From contig CAUBHZ010000009.1 in assembly GCA_958435885.1 (NCBI GenBank), positions 1-15,442 of the forward strand: DNA of 15,442 bases, read 5' to 3'. Shown here one piece after another: positions 1 through 6,235 of the stretch. Source of the DNA: an uncultured Intestinimonas sp. Lineage in GTDB: Bacteria; Bacillota_A; Clostridia; Oscillospirales; Oscillospiraceae. The translations under genes and the position numbers were made by a program. Position 1 is the stretch's first letter. Each line of letters begins with the position of its first letter. The notes beneath the pieces are model-generated. The model made no database searches and was not told the origin of the DNA. It saw only the letters and a list, made by a program, of their open reading frames with translations.

Positions 1-926
1 AGGGCCAGGGCGGCGGTGGTGCCGTGGGTGCCGCAGACCTCCAGGCCCATCTCCTCCAGGATGCGGGCCACGGAGTCCCCGATGGCGGGGGTGGGGGCCA
101 GGGAGAGGTCCACAATGCCGAAGGGAACCTCCAGCCGGGCGGAGGCCTCCCGGGCCACCAGCTGCCCCATGCGGGTGATGCGGAAGGCGGTCTTTTTGAT
201 GGTCTCTGCCACCACGTCGAAGGGTTCCCCCTTCACCTGCTGCAAGGCGTGGTGGACCACGCCGGGGCCAGAGATGCCCACGTTGATGACGCACTCCGGC
301 TCACCGGCCCCGTGGAAGGCGCCGGCCATGAAGGGGTTATCCTCCACGGCGTTGGAGAACACCACCAGTTTGGCGCAGCCAAAGCCCCCGGCACTGGCGG
401 TGAGGTCGGCGGTTTTCTTGATGATCTGCCCCATCTCGGCCACGGCGTCCATGTTGATGCCGGCTTTGGTGGAGCCCACGTTCACCGAGGAGCACACCAG
501 TTCCGTGGTGGCCAGGGCCTCGGGGATGGAGGCGATGAGCTTCCGGTCAGACTGGGTGAAGCCCTTCTGCACCAGGGCAGAGAAACCGCCGATACAGTTG
601 ATGCCCACGGTCTTGGCGGCCCGGTCCAGGGCGGCGGCGAAGGGGACGTAGTCGTTGGTGTCGCTGGCAGCGGCCACCAGGGAGATGGGGGTGACGGACA
701 CCCGCTTGTTGACAATGGGGATGCCGAACTCCTTCTCAATGGCGGCGCCGGTGGCCACCAGATGCTCTGCCCGGCGGCAGATTTTGTCGTAGATTTTCTG
801 GCAGGCGGCCTGGGGATTGGGGTCAGCGCAGTCCAGCAGGGAGATGCCCATGGTGATGGTGCGGATGTCCAGGTGCTGCTGGTTGAACATCTGTACCGTT
901 TGGAGAATTTCCGAGGAATTGATCAT
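1..926 (-). CDS. PFL/UPF0210 (DUF711) family protein, C-terminus cut by the window edge
   Basis: The first about 308 codons are present; the family is usually around 450 residues, so roughly the last third lies beyond position 1. The translation carries hallmarks of this glycyl-radical-like family: an N-terminal [14 protein letters not shown], then [15 protein letters not shown] near residue 20, [11 protein letters not shown] around residue 75, and conserved stretches [18 protein letters not shown] and [12 protein letters not shown]. The start is the ATG at 924-926, preceded by a GAAGGGAGAG ribosome site. The gene follows the ACT-domain gene by 21 bases and is surely cotranscribed with it, a pairing common in Firmicutes, archaea and other bacteria. 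Biochemical function is not established; despite the PFL name it is not pyruvate formate-lyase. Family assignment is firm, the role is open. Confidence 0.9.
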   Translation of the reverse strand, partial: MINSSEILQTVQMFNQQHLDIRTITMGISLLDCADPNPQAACQKIYDKICRRAEHLVATGAAIEKEFGIPIVNKRVSVTPISLVAAASDTNDYVPFAAALDRAAKTVGINCIGGFSALVQKGFTQSDRKLIASIPEALATTELVCSSVNVGSTKAGINMDAVAEMGQIIKKTADLTASAGGFGCAKLVVFSNAVEDNPFMAGAFHGAGEPECVINVGISGPGVVHHALQQVKGEPFDVVAETIKKTAFRITRMGQLVAREASARLEVPFGIVDLSLAPTPAIGDSVARILEEMGLEVCGTHGTTAALA

Positions 927-947
927 AATGGCTGTTTCTCTCCCTTC

Positions 948-1220
948 TCAGATCCGGTGCATGGCCTGGAAGGTGTCCTCCCGCTGGGCCTGGATGGCCA
1001 GGCCGGACTGGTTGCCCAGGGCGGCCAGCTGGTCGGCCAGGTCGCCGAAGGGGACCTTGCACTGGCTGGCGTCCACCAACATGACCATGGTGAAGAGGTC
1101 GGGGGGGAGGATGGTCTGGGTGATGTCCAGCACGTTGACGTTCTGATGGGCCAGGGCCTGGGTGACTTCGGCGATGATGCCCACCCGGTCTTTGCCGGCG
1201 ACGGTGATGACTGCGCGCAT
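948..1220 (-). CDS. ACT-domain protein (UPF0237 type)
   Basis: This 90-residue protein is a single ACT domain, a fold that binds small ligands, often amino acids, and controls a partner. It begins MRAVITVAGKDRVGIIAEV; the GKDRVGI(I/V)A turn at residues 9-16 is the typical ligand-loop signature, and NVNVLDITQTI follows around residue 28. No catalytic or DNA-binding domain is attached. The closest known relatives are the UPF0237 proteins, distant cousins of the GcvR glycine-cleavage regulator. It lies directly upstream of the PFL/UPF0210 gene with a 21-base gap, and that fixed pairing suggests it senses a metabolite for, or regulates, the PFL protein. That role is inference; the fold call is secure. 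A weak A/T-rich region just upstream (about 1221-1250) could hold its promoter, but no convincing boxes were found. Confidence 0.92.
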   Translation of the reverse strand: MRAVITVAGKDRVGIIAEVTQALAHQNVNVLDITQTILPPDLFTMVMLVDASQCKVPFGDLADQLAALGNQSGLAIQAQREDTFQAMHRI

Positions 1221-1284
1221 AGTAGGAATACCTCTCTTTTAAAATGATAATGATGCTCTGGTTCTTGGGGGCGCTGGAGGGAAG

Positions 1285-1317
1285 GGCGCTGCAGATGGAC
1301 CAGCCATCCACAGCGCC
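1285..1317. repeat. Inverted repeat (hairpin) between the YfbR-like and ACT genes
   Basis: GGCGCTG (1285-1291) pairs with CAGCGCC (1311-1317). Inside it ATGG pairs with CCAT across a symmetric 3x3 internal loop. In the minus-strand transcript the stem is followed by CTTCCCTCC, which is poor in U, so it is at best a weak terminator for the upstream gene. It may instead be a leader structure for the ACT-PFL operon. Confidence 0.5.
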
Positions 1318-1335
1318 GCTGCGCGGGTGCACAGG

Positions 1336-1365
1336 CCTTACCCTGGCAGTTCGTCCAGGGTAAGG
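1336..1365 (-). terminator. Hairpin over the stop codon of the YfbR-like gene
   Basis: A perfect 11-bp inverted repeat, CCTTACCCTGG (1336-1346) with CCAGGGTAAGG (1355-1365), has an 8-base loop and includes the last codons and the TAA stop (1338-1340) of the minus-strand gene. No U-tract follows, so this is more likely an mRNA 3'-end stabiliser or part of a composite terminator with the hairpin at 1285-1317 than a classic intrinsic terminator. Confidence 0.4.
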
Positions 1366-1916
1366 GAAAAGGCGGGGAGGAACTCTTGCAGGAAATAGTC
1401 CAGCTCTGGCAGGTGGTAGCTCTCCAGAGCCTCCAGGGTTTGCTGGGCGGCGGACTGGAACTCCCGGTTGCCTGCCTTCAGCTCCTCCAGACACTTGAGG
1501 TGGGCCGAGAGCTTGTCAGCGGCCTTCACCAAGGCCTGGACCTCCGGGTCGGGCTCAGACAGCAGCGCGGCGAAGGCAGGCTGCATCTCCGGCGGGAGCA
1601 TGGCCGTGAGCCGGGCCGCGGCGTTGGCTTCCACGGCCTTGTAGGCGGCCTGGATGGTGTCGTTGGCGTACTTTACCGGGGTAGGAAGGTCCCCGGTGAA
1701 GATCTCCGGGGCGTCGTGGTACAACGCCACGGCGGCCACGTGACCGGGGTCGATGGTCCCGCCGAACTTGTCCCGGCGGATCACCGCCAAGGCGTGGGCC
1801 AGAACGGCCACCATGTGGGAGTGCTCCTGGACGTTCTCCGGGTCGGTGTTGCGCATGAGGCCCCAGCGGCTGATGTAGCGCATCCGCGCGATGTAGGCAA
1901 AAAAGGAATGAGACAT
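1338..1916 (-). CDS. yfbR: HD-domain 5'-deoxynucleotidase, YfbR-like
   Basis: The 192-residue protein matches E. coli YfbR almost end to end: SHSFFAYIARMRYISRWGLMRN at the start, NVQEHSHMVAVLAHALAVI, ALYHDAPEIFTGDLPTPVKY, and the C-terminal LVKAADKLSAHLKCLEELKAGN. HD-phosphohydrolase metal ligands are visible as H32, H67-D68 and D134, with R17-W18 and D76 in positions known to shape the substrate pocket. YfbR removes the 5'-phosphate from deoxyribonucleoside monophosphates and in E. coli feeds a side route from dCMP through deoxyuridine to dUMP. The start ATG (1914-1916) follows a GGGAG ribosome site. It is divergent from mtaB-thyA-DHFR, so its neighbourhood is thymidylate supply. Function by family is well supported; substrate preference here is untested. 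Confidence 0.95.
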   Translation of the reverse strand: MSHSFFAYIARMRYISRWGLMRNTDPENVQEHSHMVAVLAHALAVIRRDKFGGTIDPGHVAAVALYHDAPEIFTGDLPTPVKYANDTIQAAYKAVEANAAARLTAMLPPEMQPAFAALLSEPDPEVQALVKAADKLSAHLKCLEELKAGNREFQSAAQQTLEALESYHLPELDYFLQEFLPAFSLTLDELPG

Positions 1917-1939
1917 AGTAAACTCCCGTAAAAAACGGC

Positions 1940-1968
1940 TTGTGGCACACTGCGGGATGTGGTACAGT
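1940..1968 (+). promoter_or_regulatory. Candidate promoter for mtaB-thyA-DHFR operon
   Basis: TTGTGG (1940-1945), a 17-base spacer and TACAGT (1963-1968) with an extended TGG just before the -10. Start of transcription would be near 1975, about 90 bases before mtaB. The boxes are imperfect, but spacing and position fit. Its transcript would overlap the divergent one by about 25 bases. Confidence 0.45.
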
Positions 1969-2006
1969 AAAACAAGATTGCCTGCAAGCCCCCAAGATAC
2001 CCCGCC

Positions 2007-2015
2007 ATTATACCA
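2007..2015 (-). promoter_or_regulatory. Extended -10 promoter for the YfbR-like gene
   Basis: On the minus strand the sequence reads TGG-TATAAT, a consensus -10 box (2007-2012) with an extended TGn element. Seventeen bases upstream only a poor -35 (TTTCCT) is seen, as expected for an extended -10 promoter. The transcript would start near 2000, giving a leader of about 84 bases. A CCCGCC/GGCGGG inverted repeat (2001-2006, 2021-2026) flanks the box. Confidence 0.6.
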
Positions 2016-2065
2016 GACCCGGCGGGAAAAGGAAAGGGGTTTTCCTAGATCGGAGGAGACTGCCC

Positions 2066-3367
2066 ATGCGCATCGCCCTATATACCCTGGGGTGCAAAGT
2101 GAACCAGTACGAGAGCCAGGCCATGGAGGCCCTGCTTTTGGCCCGGGGCCACCACTTGGTGCCTTTTACCGACCAGGCGGATGTGTATCTCATCAACAGC
2201 TGCACGGTGACTGCCACCAGCGACAAGAAGTCCCGTCAGGCCGTCCGCCAGGCGCGGAAACGGGCCCCGAGGGCCCTGGTGGCGCTGTGCGGCTGCTATC
2301 CCCAGGTCTCCCCCGAGGCGGCGAAGGAACTGGAGGCTGACCTCATCGGCGGCAGCGGGGACCGGCGGGCCTTTCTGGATTTGATCGAGCAGGTGGCCGC
2401 CCAGCGGGAAAAGACGGTGGCCCTGGACAACCCCTTCCACCGAGCGGGGTTTGAGCCCCTCCCGGCGGGAGGGTTGGAGGGCCGTACCCGGGGCATGCTG
2501 AAGGTGGAGGATGGGTGCACCAATTTCTGTGCCTACTGCATCATCCCCTACGCCAGAGGGGCGGTGCGGTCCCTGGCCCCGGAGGGGGCCGTGGCCCAGG
2601 CGAAGACCCTGGAGGCGGCGGGCTATCAGGAGATCGTGGTCACCGGCATTGAGCTGTCCGGCTACGGCCGGGACCTTCCCGGCCGGCCGGGACTGGCGGA
2701 CCTGGTCGAGGCGGTGTGCCGGGCGGTCCCTGGGCTGCGGGTGCGGCTGGGTTCCCTGGAACCCAGGACGGTGACCGAGGACTTCTGCCGCCGGCTGGCG
2801 GCCCTGCCCAACCTCTGCCCCCACTTCCACATCTCCCTCCAGAGCGGGTGTGACGCCACCTTGGCCCGGATGAAGCGGAGGTACGACACCGCCCGGTACC
2901 GCCAGTCGGTGGACCTGCTCCGGGCGTTTTTCCACCGCCCCGCTCTCACCACCGACCTGATCGTGGGCTTTCCCGGGGAGACGGAGGAGGAGTTTCAGCA
3001 AACCCTGGCCTTCCTCCAGGATTGCCGCTTTGCGCGGATGCATATTTTCCCCTACTCCCGGCGGAAGGGAACGCCGGCGGCCACCATGCCCCACCAAGTG
3101 CCCAACGGGGAAAAGGCGGACCGGGCCCACCGGGCCGCAGAAGTGGCCAGCGCCATGGAGCGCAGCTGGCTGACCAGCTGGGTGGGCCAGACCGTCCCCG
3201 TCCTCTTCGAGGAGGAAAAAGGGGGCTTCTGGCGGGGATATACCCCCCAGTATGTGGAGGTGTTCGTCCAGGGGGCGGGCCTCCACAACCAGATTCGAAC
3301 CGTCACCATCACTGCGGCAGGGGACACCCACGTCTTCGGCCAGCTGACCCAGGAGGAGAACCCATGA
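2066..3367 (+). CDS. mtaB: tRNA t6A37 methylthiotransferase MtaB
   Basis: A 433-residue radical-SAM enzyme that inserts a methylthio group at C2 of N6-threonylcarbamoyladenosine 37 in ANN-reading tRNAs, giving ms2t6A. The N-terminal UPF0004 domain opens with MRIALYTLGCKVNQYES, and three cysteines (C10, C46 and C77 in GCY) would hold the auxiliary [4Fe-4S] cluster. The radical-SAM cluster motif CTNFCAYC has C151, C155 and C158. TTDLIVGFPGETEEEF follows in the core, and a C-terminal TRAM-like RNA-binding segment begins around residue 370. GCKVNQYES and the overall pattern favour MtaB over MiaB or RimO. An in-frame open stretch runs upstream to 1940, but the ATG at 2066 is chosen because GGAGGAG lies 7 bases before it and the family starts there. 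Its stop overlaps the thyA start as ATGA. Confidence 0.96.
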   Translation: MRIALYTLGCKVNQYESQAMEALLLARGHHLVPFTDQADVYLINSCTVTATSDKKSRQAVRQARKRAPRALVALCGCYPQVSPEAAKELEADLIGGSGDRRAFLDLIEQVAAQREKTVALDNPFHRAGFEPLPAGGLEGRTRGMLKVEDGCTNFCAYCIIPYARGAVRSLAPEGAVAQAKTLEAAGYQEIVVTGIELSGYGRDLPGRPGLADLVEAVCRAVPGLRVRLGSLEPRTVTEDFCRRLAALPNLCPHFHISLQSGCDATLARMKRRYDTARYRQSVDLLRAFFHRPALTTDLIVGFPGETEEEFQQTLAFLQDCRFARMHIFPYSRRKGTPAATMPHQVPNGEKADRAHRAAEVASAMERSWLTSWVGQTVPVLFEEEKGGFWRGYTPQYVEVFVQGAGLHNQIRTVTITAAGDTHVFGQLTQEENP

Positions 3368-4194
3368 GCAAAGCCGATGAACTTTTTCAGGAGAACTGCC
3401 GGCAGATCCTGTCCCAGGGTACGTGGGACACGGACCTGCCCGTCCGCCCGCGGTGGGAGGATGGAACCCCTGCCCATACCATTAAACTGTTCGGCCTGGT
3501 CAACCGCTACGACCTCCGGGAGGAGTTTCCCATCCAGACCATCCGCCGGATGTACCTGAAAAGCGCTGTGGATGAGCTGCTGTGGATTTGGCAGAAGAAG
3601 TCCAACAACATTCACGACCTGAACAGCAGCATCTGGGATGCCTGGGCCGATGAGACCGGCTCCATCGGCAAGGCCTATGGGTACCAGCTGGGGGTGAAGC
3701 ACCACTACCCCGAGGGGGACATGGACCAGGTGGACCGGGTGCTCTATGATCTCAAGCACAACCCCGCCTCCCGGCGGATTTTGACCAACCTGTACAACCA
3801 CCACGATTTGAGTGAGATGGCCCTCTACCCCTGCGCCTACTCCATGACCTTTAACGTCACGGGGAAGACCCTGAACGCCATCCTCCACCAGCGGTCCCAG
3901 GATATGCTCACCGCCAACGGGTGGAATGTGATGCAGTACGCGGTGCTGGTCCGCCTGCTGGCCCAGGTTTCCGGCCTGGAGGCGGGGGAGCTGGTCCACG
4001 TCATCGCCGACGCCCACATCTATGACCGCCATGTGCCGGTGGTGGAGGAGATCATCGCCCGCAAGCCCTACGACGCCCCCAAGCTGTGGATGGACCCGTC
4101 GGTCACCGATTTTTATGCCTTTACCACCGAGAGCTTACGCCTGGAGGGCTATGAGGCCTGGCCGCTGGCGGCCAGGATCCCGGTGGCCGTCTGA
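3364..4194 (+). CDS. thyA: Thymidylate synthase ThyA
   Basis: This 276-residue enzyme makes dTMP from dUMP using methylenetetrahydrofolate and releases dihydrofolate. The nucleophile is C157 in LYPCAYSMTFNV. The phosphate-binding QRSQDM is at 176-181, the uracil-recognising Asn is probably N188, and the C-terminal substrate region reads HVIADAHIYDRH (about 212-223). Two places differ from the E. coli enzyme: the active-site peptide is YPCAYSMTF rather than PPCH..FQF, and HIYDRH stands where HIYxNH is usual. Both match a divergent ThyA branch found in clostridia and some phages. The ATG overlaps the mtaB stop, showing translational coupling, and the DHFR fusion begins 12 bases downstream, so the enzyme that recycles its dihydrofolate is made from the same mRNA. 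Confidence 0.95.
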   Translation: MSKADELFQENCRQILSQGTWDTDLPVRPRWEDGTPAHTIKLFGLVNRYDLREEFPIQTIRRMYLKSAVDELLWIWQKKSNNIHDLNSSIWDAWADETGSIGKAYGYQLGVKHHYPEGDMDQVDRVLYDLKHNPASRRILTNLYNHHDLSEMALYPCAYSMTFNVTGKTLNAILHQRSQDMLTANGWNVMQYAVLVRLLAQVSGLEAGELVHVIADAHIYDRHVPVVEEIIARKPYDAPKLWMDPSVTDFYAFTTESLRLEGYEAWPLAARIPVAV

Positions 4195-4206
4195 GGGGGG
4201 AGCGCT

Positions 4207-5133
4207 GTGAACATCCTCATTTCTGCCTGCCTGCTGGGCCTGCCCTGCCGGTATGACGGCACCGGCAAGCAGTGGGAGGGAGCGGCCGCCCTGAAGGCCG
4301 CCGGACACCACCTGGTCCCCGTCTGCCCCGAGCAGCTGGGAGGCCTCTCCACGCCCCGGCCTCCCGCCGAGCGGGTGGGGGAGGAGGTCCGTACCAAGGC
4401 CGGAGCCGACGTGACAGAAGCCTACCGCCGGGGGGCGGAGGGAGCCGTGGCCCTGGCCCGCCTGCTGGACTGCCCCTGCGCCGTGCTCAAGGCCCGCAGC
4501 CCCTCCTGCGGCAGCGGCACCATCTATGACGGCACCTTCACCGGCACCCGGGTGCCCGGGGACGGGGTGGCCGCCGCCGCCCTGAAGGCGGCCGGCGTGG
4601 CCGTCTTTACCGAGGAGGAGGGGGAGGCTCTGGAAGGCTTCCTCCGGGGCGGACACTGGAAGGCCATCGTGGCCGCCGATGAGGCCTGGGGCATCGGCAA
4701 GGACGGGAACCAGCCCTGCTACATCCCCGCCGACCTGAAGCGCTTCAAGGCCCTCACCACCGGCCGCGCCGTCATTCTAGGCCGGAAGACCCTGGCCACC
4801 TTCCCCGGGAGACGGCCCCTGCCGGGCCGGCGGAACCTGATCCTCTCCCGGGACCCGGACTTTGCCCCGGAAGGGGCGGAGGTCTTCCGGGATGTGGAGA
4901 CCCTGCGGGCCGCCGCGCCGGAGGATGCCTTCGTCATCGGCGGTGGCGCCGTCTACGAGCAGCTCCTCCCCTGGTGTGACACCGTCTATGTGACCCGGCT
5001 GGGCCGGGTCTTCCCCGCCGACACTTACTTCCCCGACCTGGACGCCGCCCCGGACTGGCGGCTGGCAGAGACCGAAGGGCCCTATGAACATGAGGGCATT
5101 TCCTTCTGCTACGACATCTACCGCCGGATCTAG
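4207..5133 (+). CDS. DUF523/TudS-like desulfidase fused to dihydrofolate reductase
   Basis: A 308-residue two-domain protein. Residues 1 to about 147 are DUF523: SACLLGLPCRYDG, VCPEQLGGLSTPRPPAE, ARSPSCGSGTIYDGTF and GDGVAAAALKAAGVAVFTEEE. This is the family of TudS, a 2-thiouracil desulfidase whose [4Fe-4S] cluster is held by three cysteines; C8, C40 and C101 are the matching candidates. Residues 150-308 are a full-length DHFR: WKAIVAADEAWGIGKDG, IPADLKRFKALTTG with acidic D176, GRKTLATFPGRRPLPGRRN, and the cofactor segment VIGGGAVYEQLLP (243-255). There is no internal Met with a ribosome site at the junction, so the DHFR is made only as a fusion. The Trp next to the folate site (E. coli W22) is Cys171. 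The start is GTG at 4207 behind GGGGGGAG. DHFR activity beside ThyA is well supported; the desulfidase role is by homology. Confidence 0.93.
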   Translation: MNILISACLLGLPCRYDGTGKQWEGAAALKAAGHHLVPVCPEQLGGLSTPRPPAERVGEEVRTKAGADVTEAYRRGAEGAVALARLLDCPCAVLKARSPSCGSGTIYDGTFTGTRVPGDGVAAAALKAAGVAVFTEEEGEALEGFLRGGHWKAIVAADEAWGIGKDGNQPCYIPADLKRFKALTTGRAVILGRKTLATFPGRRPLPGRRNLILSRDPDFAPEGAEVFRDVETLRAAAPEDAFVIGGGAVYEQLLPWCDTVYVTRLGRVFPADTYFPDLDAAPDWRLAETEGPYEHEGISFCYDIYRRI

Positions 5134-5145
5134 GATTAAAAGGCG

Positions 5146-5182
5146 AAGAAAGCCCCGCGAGCAGTGCTCGCGGGGCTTTCTT
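5146..5182. terminator. Bidirectional intrinsic terminator between convergent operons
   Basis: A perfect 18-bp inverted repeat, AAGAAAGCCCCGCGAGCA and its complement, is separated by a single base. The A-rich left edge and T-rich right edge give a U-tract in either direction. It sits 12 bases after the DHFR-fusion stop and 62 bases after the lyase stop on the other strand, and so serves both. Confidence 0.9.
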
Positions 5183-5243
5183 GTGGGAAAAACGGCTCGG
5201 GCGGGACGCAGAGGGGGAAACGTTCCCTGGCCCGGAATCCAGG

Positions 5244-6158
5244 TCAGGCCTTGCAGGGGGTCTCCTGCTGGATGCAGATGTGGTGGCCGCTGTACTGGCC
5301 GGGGACGGCAGCGGACTGCTGCTTGGCGGCGGCCAGGAGCTTGGAGAAGGAGATGCCGGTGTCATAGCCCATCTCGTTGAGCATCCATACCAGGTCCTCG
5401 GTGGAGAGGTTGCCGGAGGCGCCGGGGGCGAAGGGGCAGCCGCCCAGGCCGCCCAGGGCGGACTGGACCTTGGTGAGGCCCATGCCGATGGCGGTCAGGG
5501 TGTTGACCATGCCCAGCCCCCGGGTATCGTGGAAGTGGACCATGAGCTCCAGATCGGGATAGGCCGTCTGGATGGCGGAGATGAGGCGGCGGACCTGGGC
5601 GGGGTCGGCGATGCCGATGGTGTCGCACAGGCAGCAGGTCTTCATGCCGGCGTCCACGTAGTCCTTCAGGAAAGCCACCGCCTGCTCCGGCTCCTCGTAC
5701 TTGCCCTCAAAGGGGCAGCCGAAGGCGGTGGCCAGGTCCACGATGATGTCCAGGTCGGGCAGCTCCCGGCGGATCTCCTTGTAGGCCTCCAGGGACTGCT
5801 CGTGGGTGCGGTTGATGTTGGCCTTGTTGTGGCTCTTGCTCAGGGAGACCACATAGCAGACCTTCCGCAGGCCCAGGGCGTAGGCGTTCTGGGCGCCCCG
5901 CAGGTTGGGGACCAGGGCGAAGAGGTCGGCGTCGGGGTGGGCGGACAGAGCCGCGCGGGTGACCTCGGCGGCGTCGGCCAGCTGAGGGATGGCTTTGGGG
6001 CTGACGAAGGAGGTGAACTCAATGTGGCGCACACCGGCGCCGATGAGGGCGTCGATGACGGTCAGCTTCTCCTCCGTGGGGATGAGGCAGCAGTCGGCCT
6101 TGACGCTCTGGAACCCGTCGCGAGGTCCCACTTCAATGATTTCGATCTTGTTTTTCAT
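5244..6158 (-). CDS. HMG-CoA lyase family enzyme (HMG-CoA or citramalyl-CoA lyase)
   Basis: A 304-residue TIM-barrel lyase that cleaves a 3-hydroxy-3-methylacyl-CoA by retro-Claisen chemistry. HMG-CoA would give acetoacetate and acetyl-CoA; citramalyl-CoA would give pyruvate and acetyl-CoA. Active-site residues known from the human enzyme are present: R13-D14 in EVGPRDGFQ, E47 in HIEFTSFVSPK, H208 and H210 in VHFHD, catalytic C241 in GLGGCPFAPGASGN, and N250. Length is normal. The start ATG follows AAGGAG. It is the last gene of the sigma-54 operon, 77 bases after the CoA-transferase, with a GC hairpin between. There is no hydratase or acetoacetate enzyme nearby. Relatives named citramalyl-CoA lyase share this fold, so sequence alone does not settle the substrate; the CoA-transferase partner favours an acid taken up and activated directly. 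Confidence 0.9.
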   Translation of the reverse strand: MKNKIEIIEVGPRDGFQSVKADCCLIPTEEKLTVIDALIGAGVRHIEFTSFVSPKAIPQLADAAEVTRAALSAHPDADLFALVPNLRGAQNAYALGLRKVCYVVSLSKSHNKANINRTHEQSLEAYKEIRRELPDLDIIVDLATAFGCPFEGKYEEPEQAVAFLKDYVDAGMKTCCLCDTIGIADPAQVRRLISAIQTAYPDLELMVHFHDTRGLGMVNTLTAIGMGLTKVQSALGGLGGCPFAPGASGNLSTEDLVWMLNEMGYDTGISFSKLLAAAKQQSAAVPGQYSGHHICIQQETPCKA

Positions 6159-6184
6159 CTGTGATACTCCTTATGTTTGGAAAG

Positions 6185-6214
6185 GGCCTCCGGCGGCTGT
6201 GCCCGCCGGAGGCC
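6185..6214 (-). other. Intercistronic GC hairpin before the lyase gene
   Basis: GGCCTCCGGCGG (6185-6196) pairs perfectly with CCGCCGGAGGCC (6203-6214), a 12-bp stem with a 6-base loop. In the minus transcript only CTTTCC follows, so termination should be partial at most. It may protect the upstream mRNA or lower lyase expression relative to the permease and CoA-transferase. Confidence 0.6.
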
Positions 6215-6235
6215 AGAGAGGGTGATGCAGAAGGT

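Noticed and set aside
24..1247. A 407-residue plus-strand open frame opposite the ACT and PFL genes
   Set aside because: It is Gly/His/Val-rich antisense of two clearly recognised proteins, has no ribosome site and no family motifs; long antisense frames are common at this GC content.
2078..3331. A 417-residue minus-strand frame opposite mtaB
   Set aside because: The plus frame has all MtaB cluster motifs; the antisense frame has none and crosses no ribosome site.
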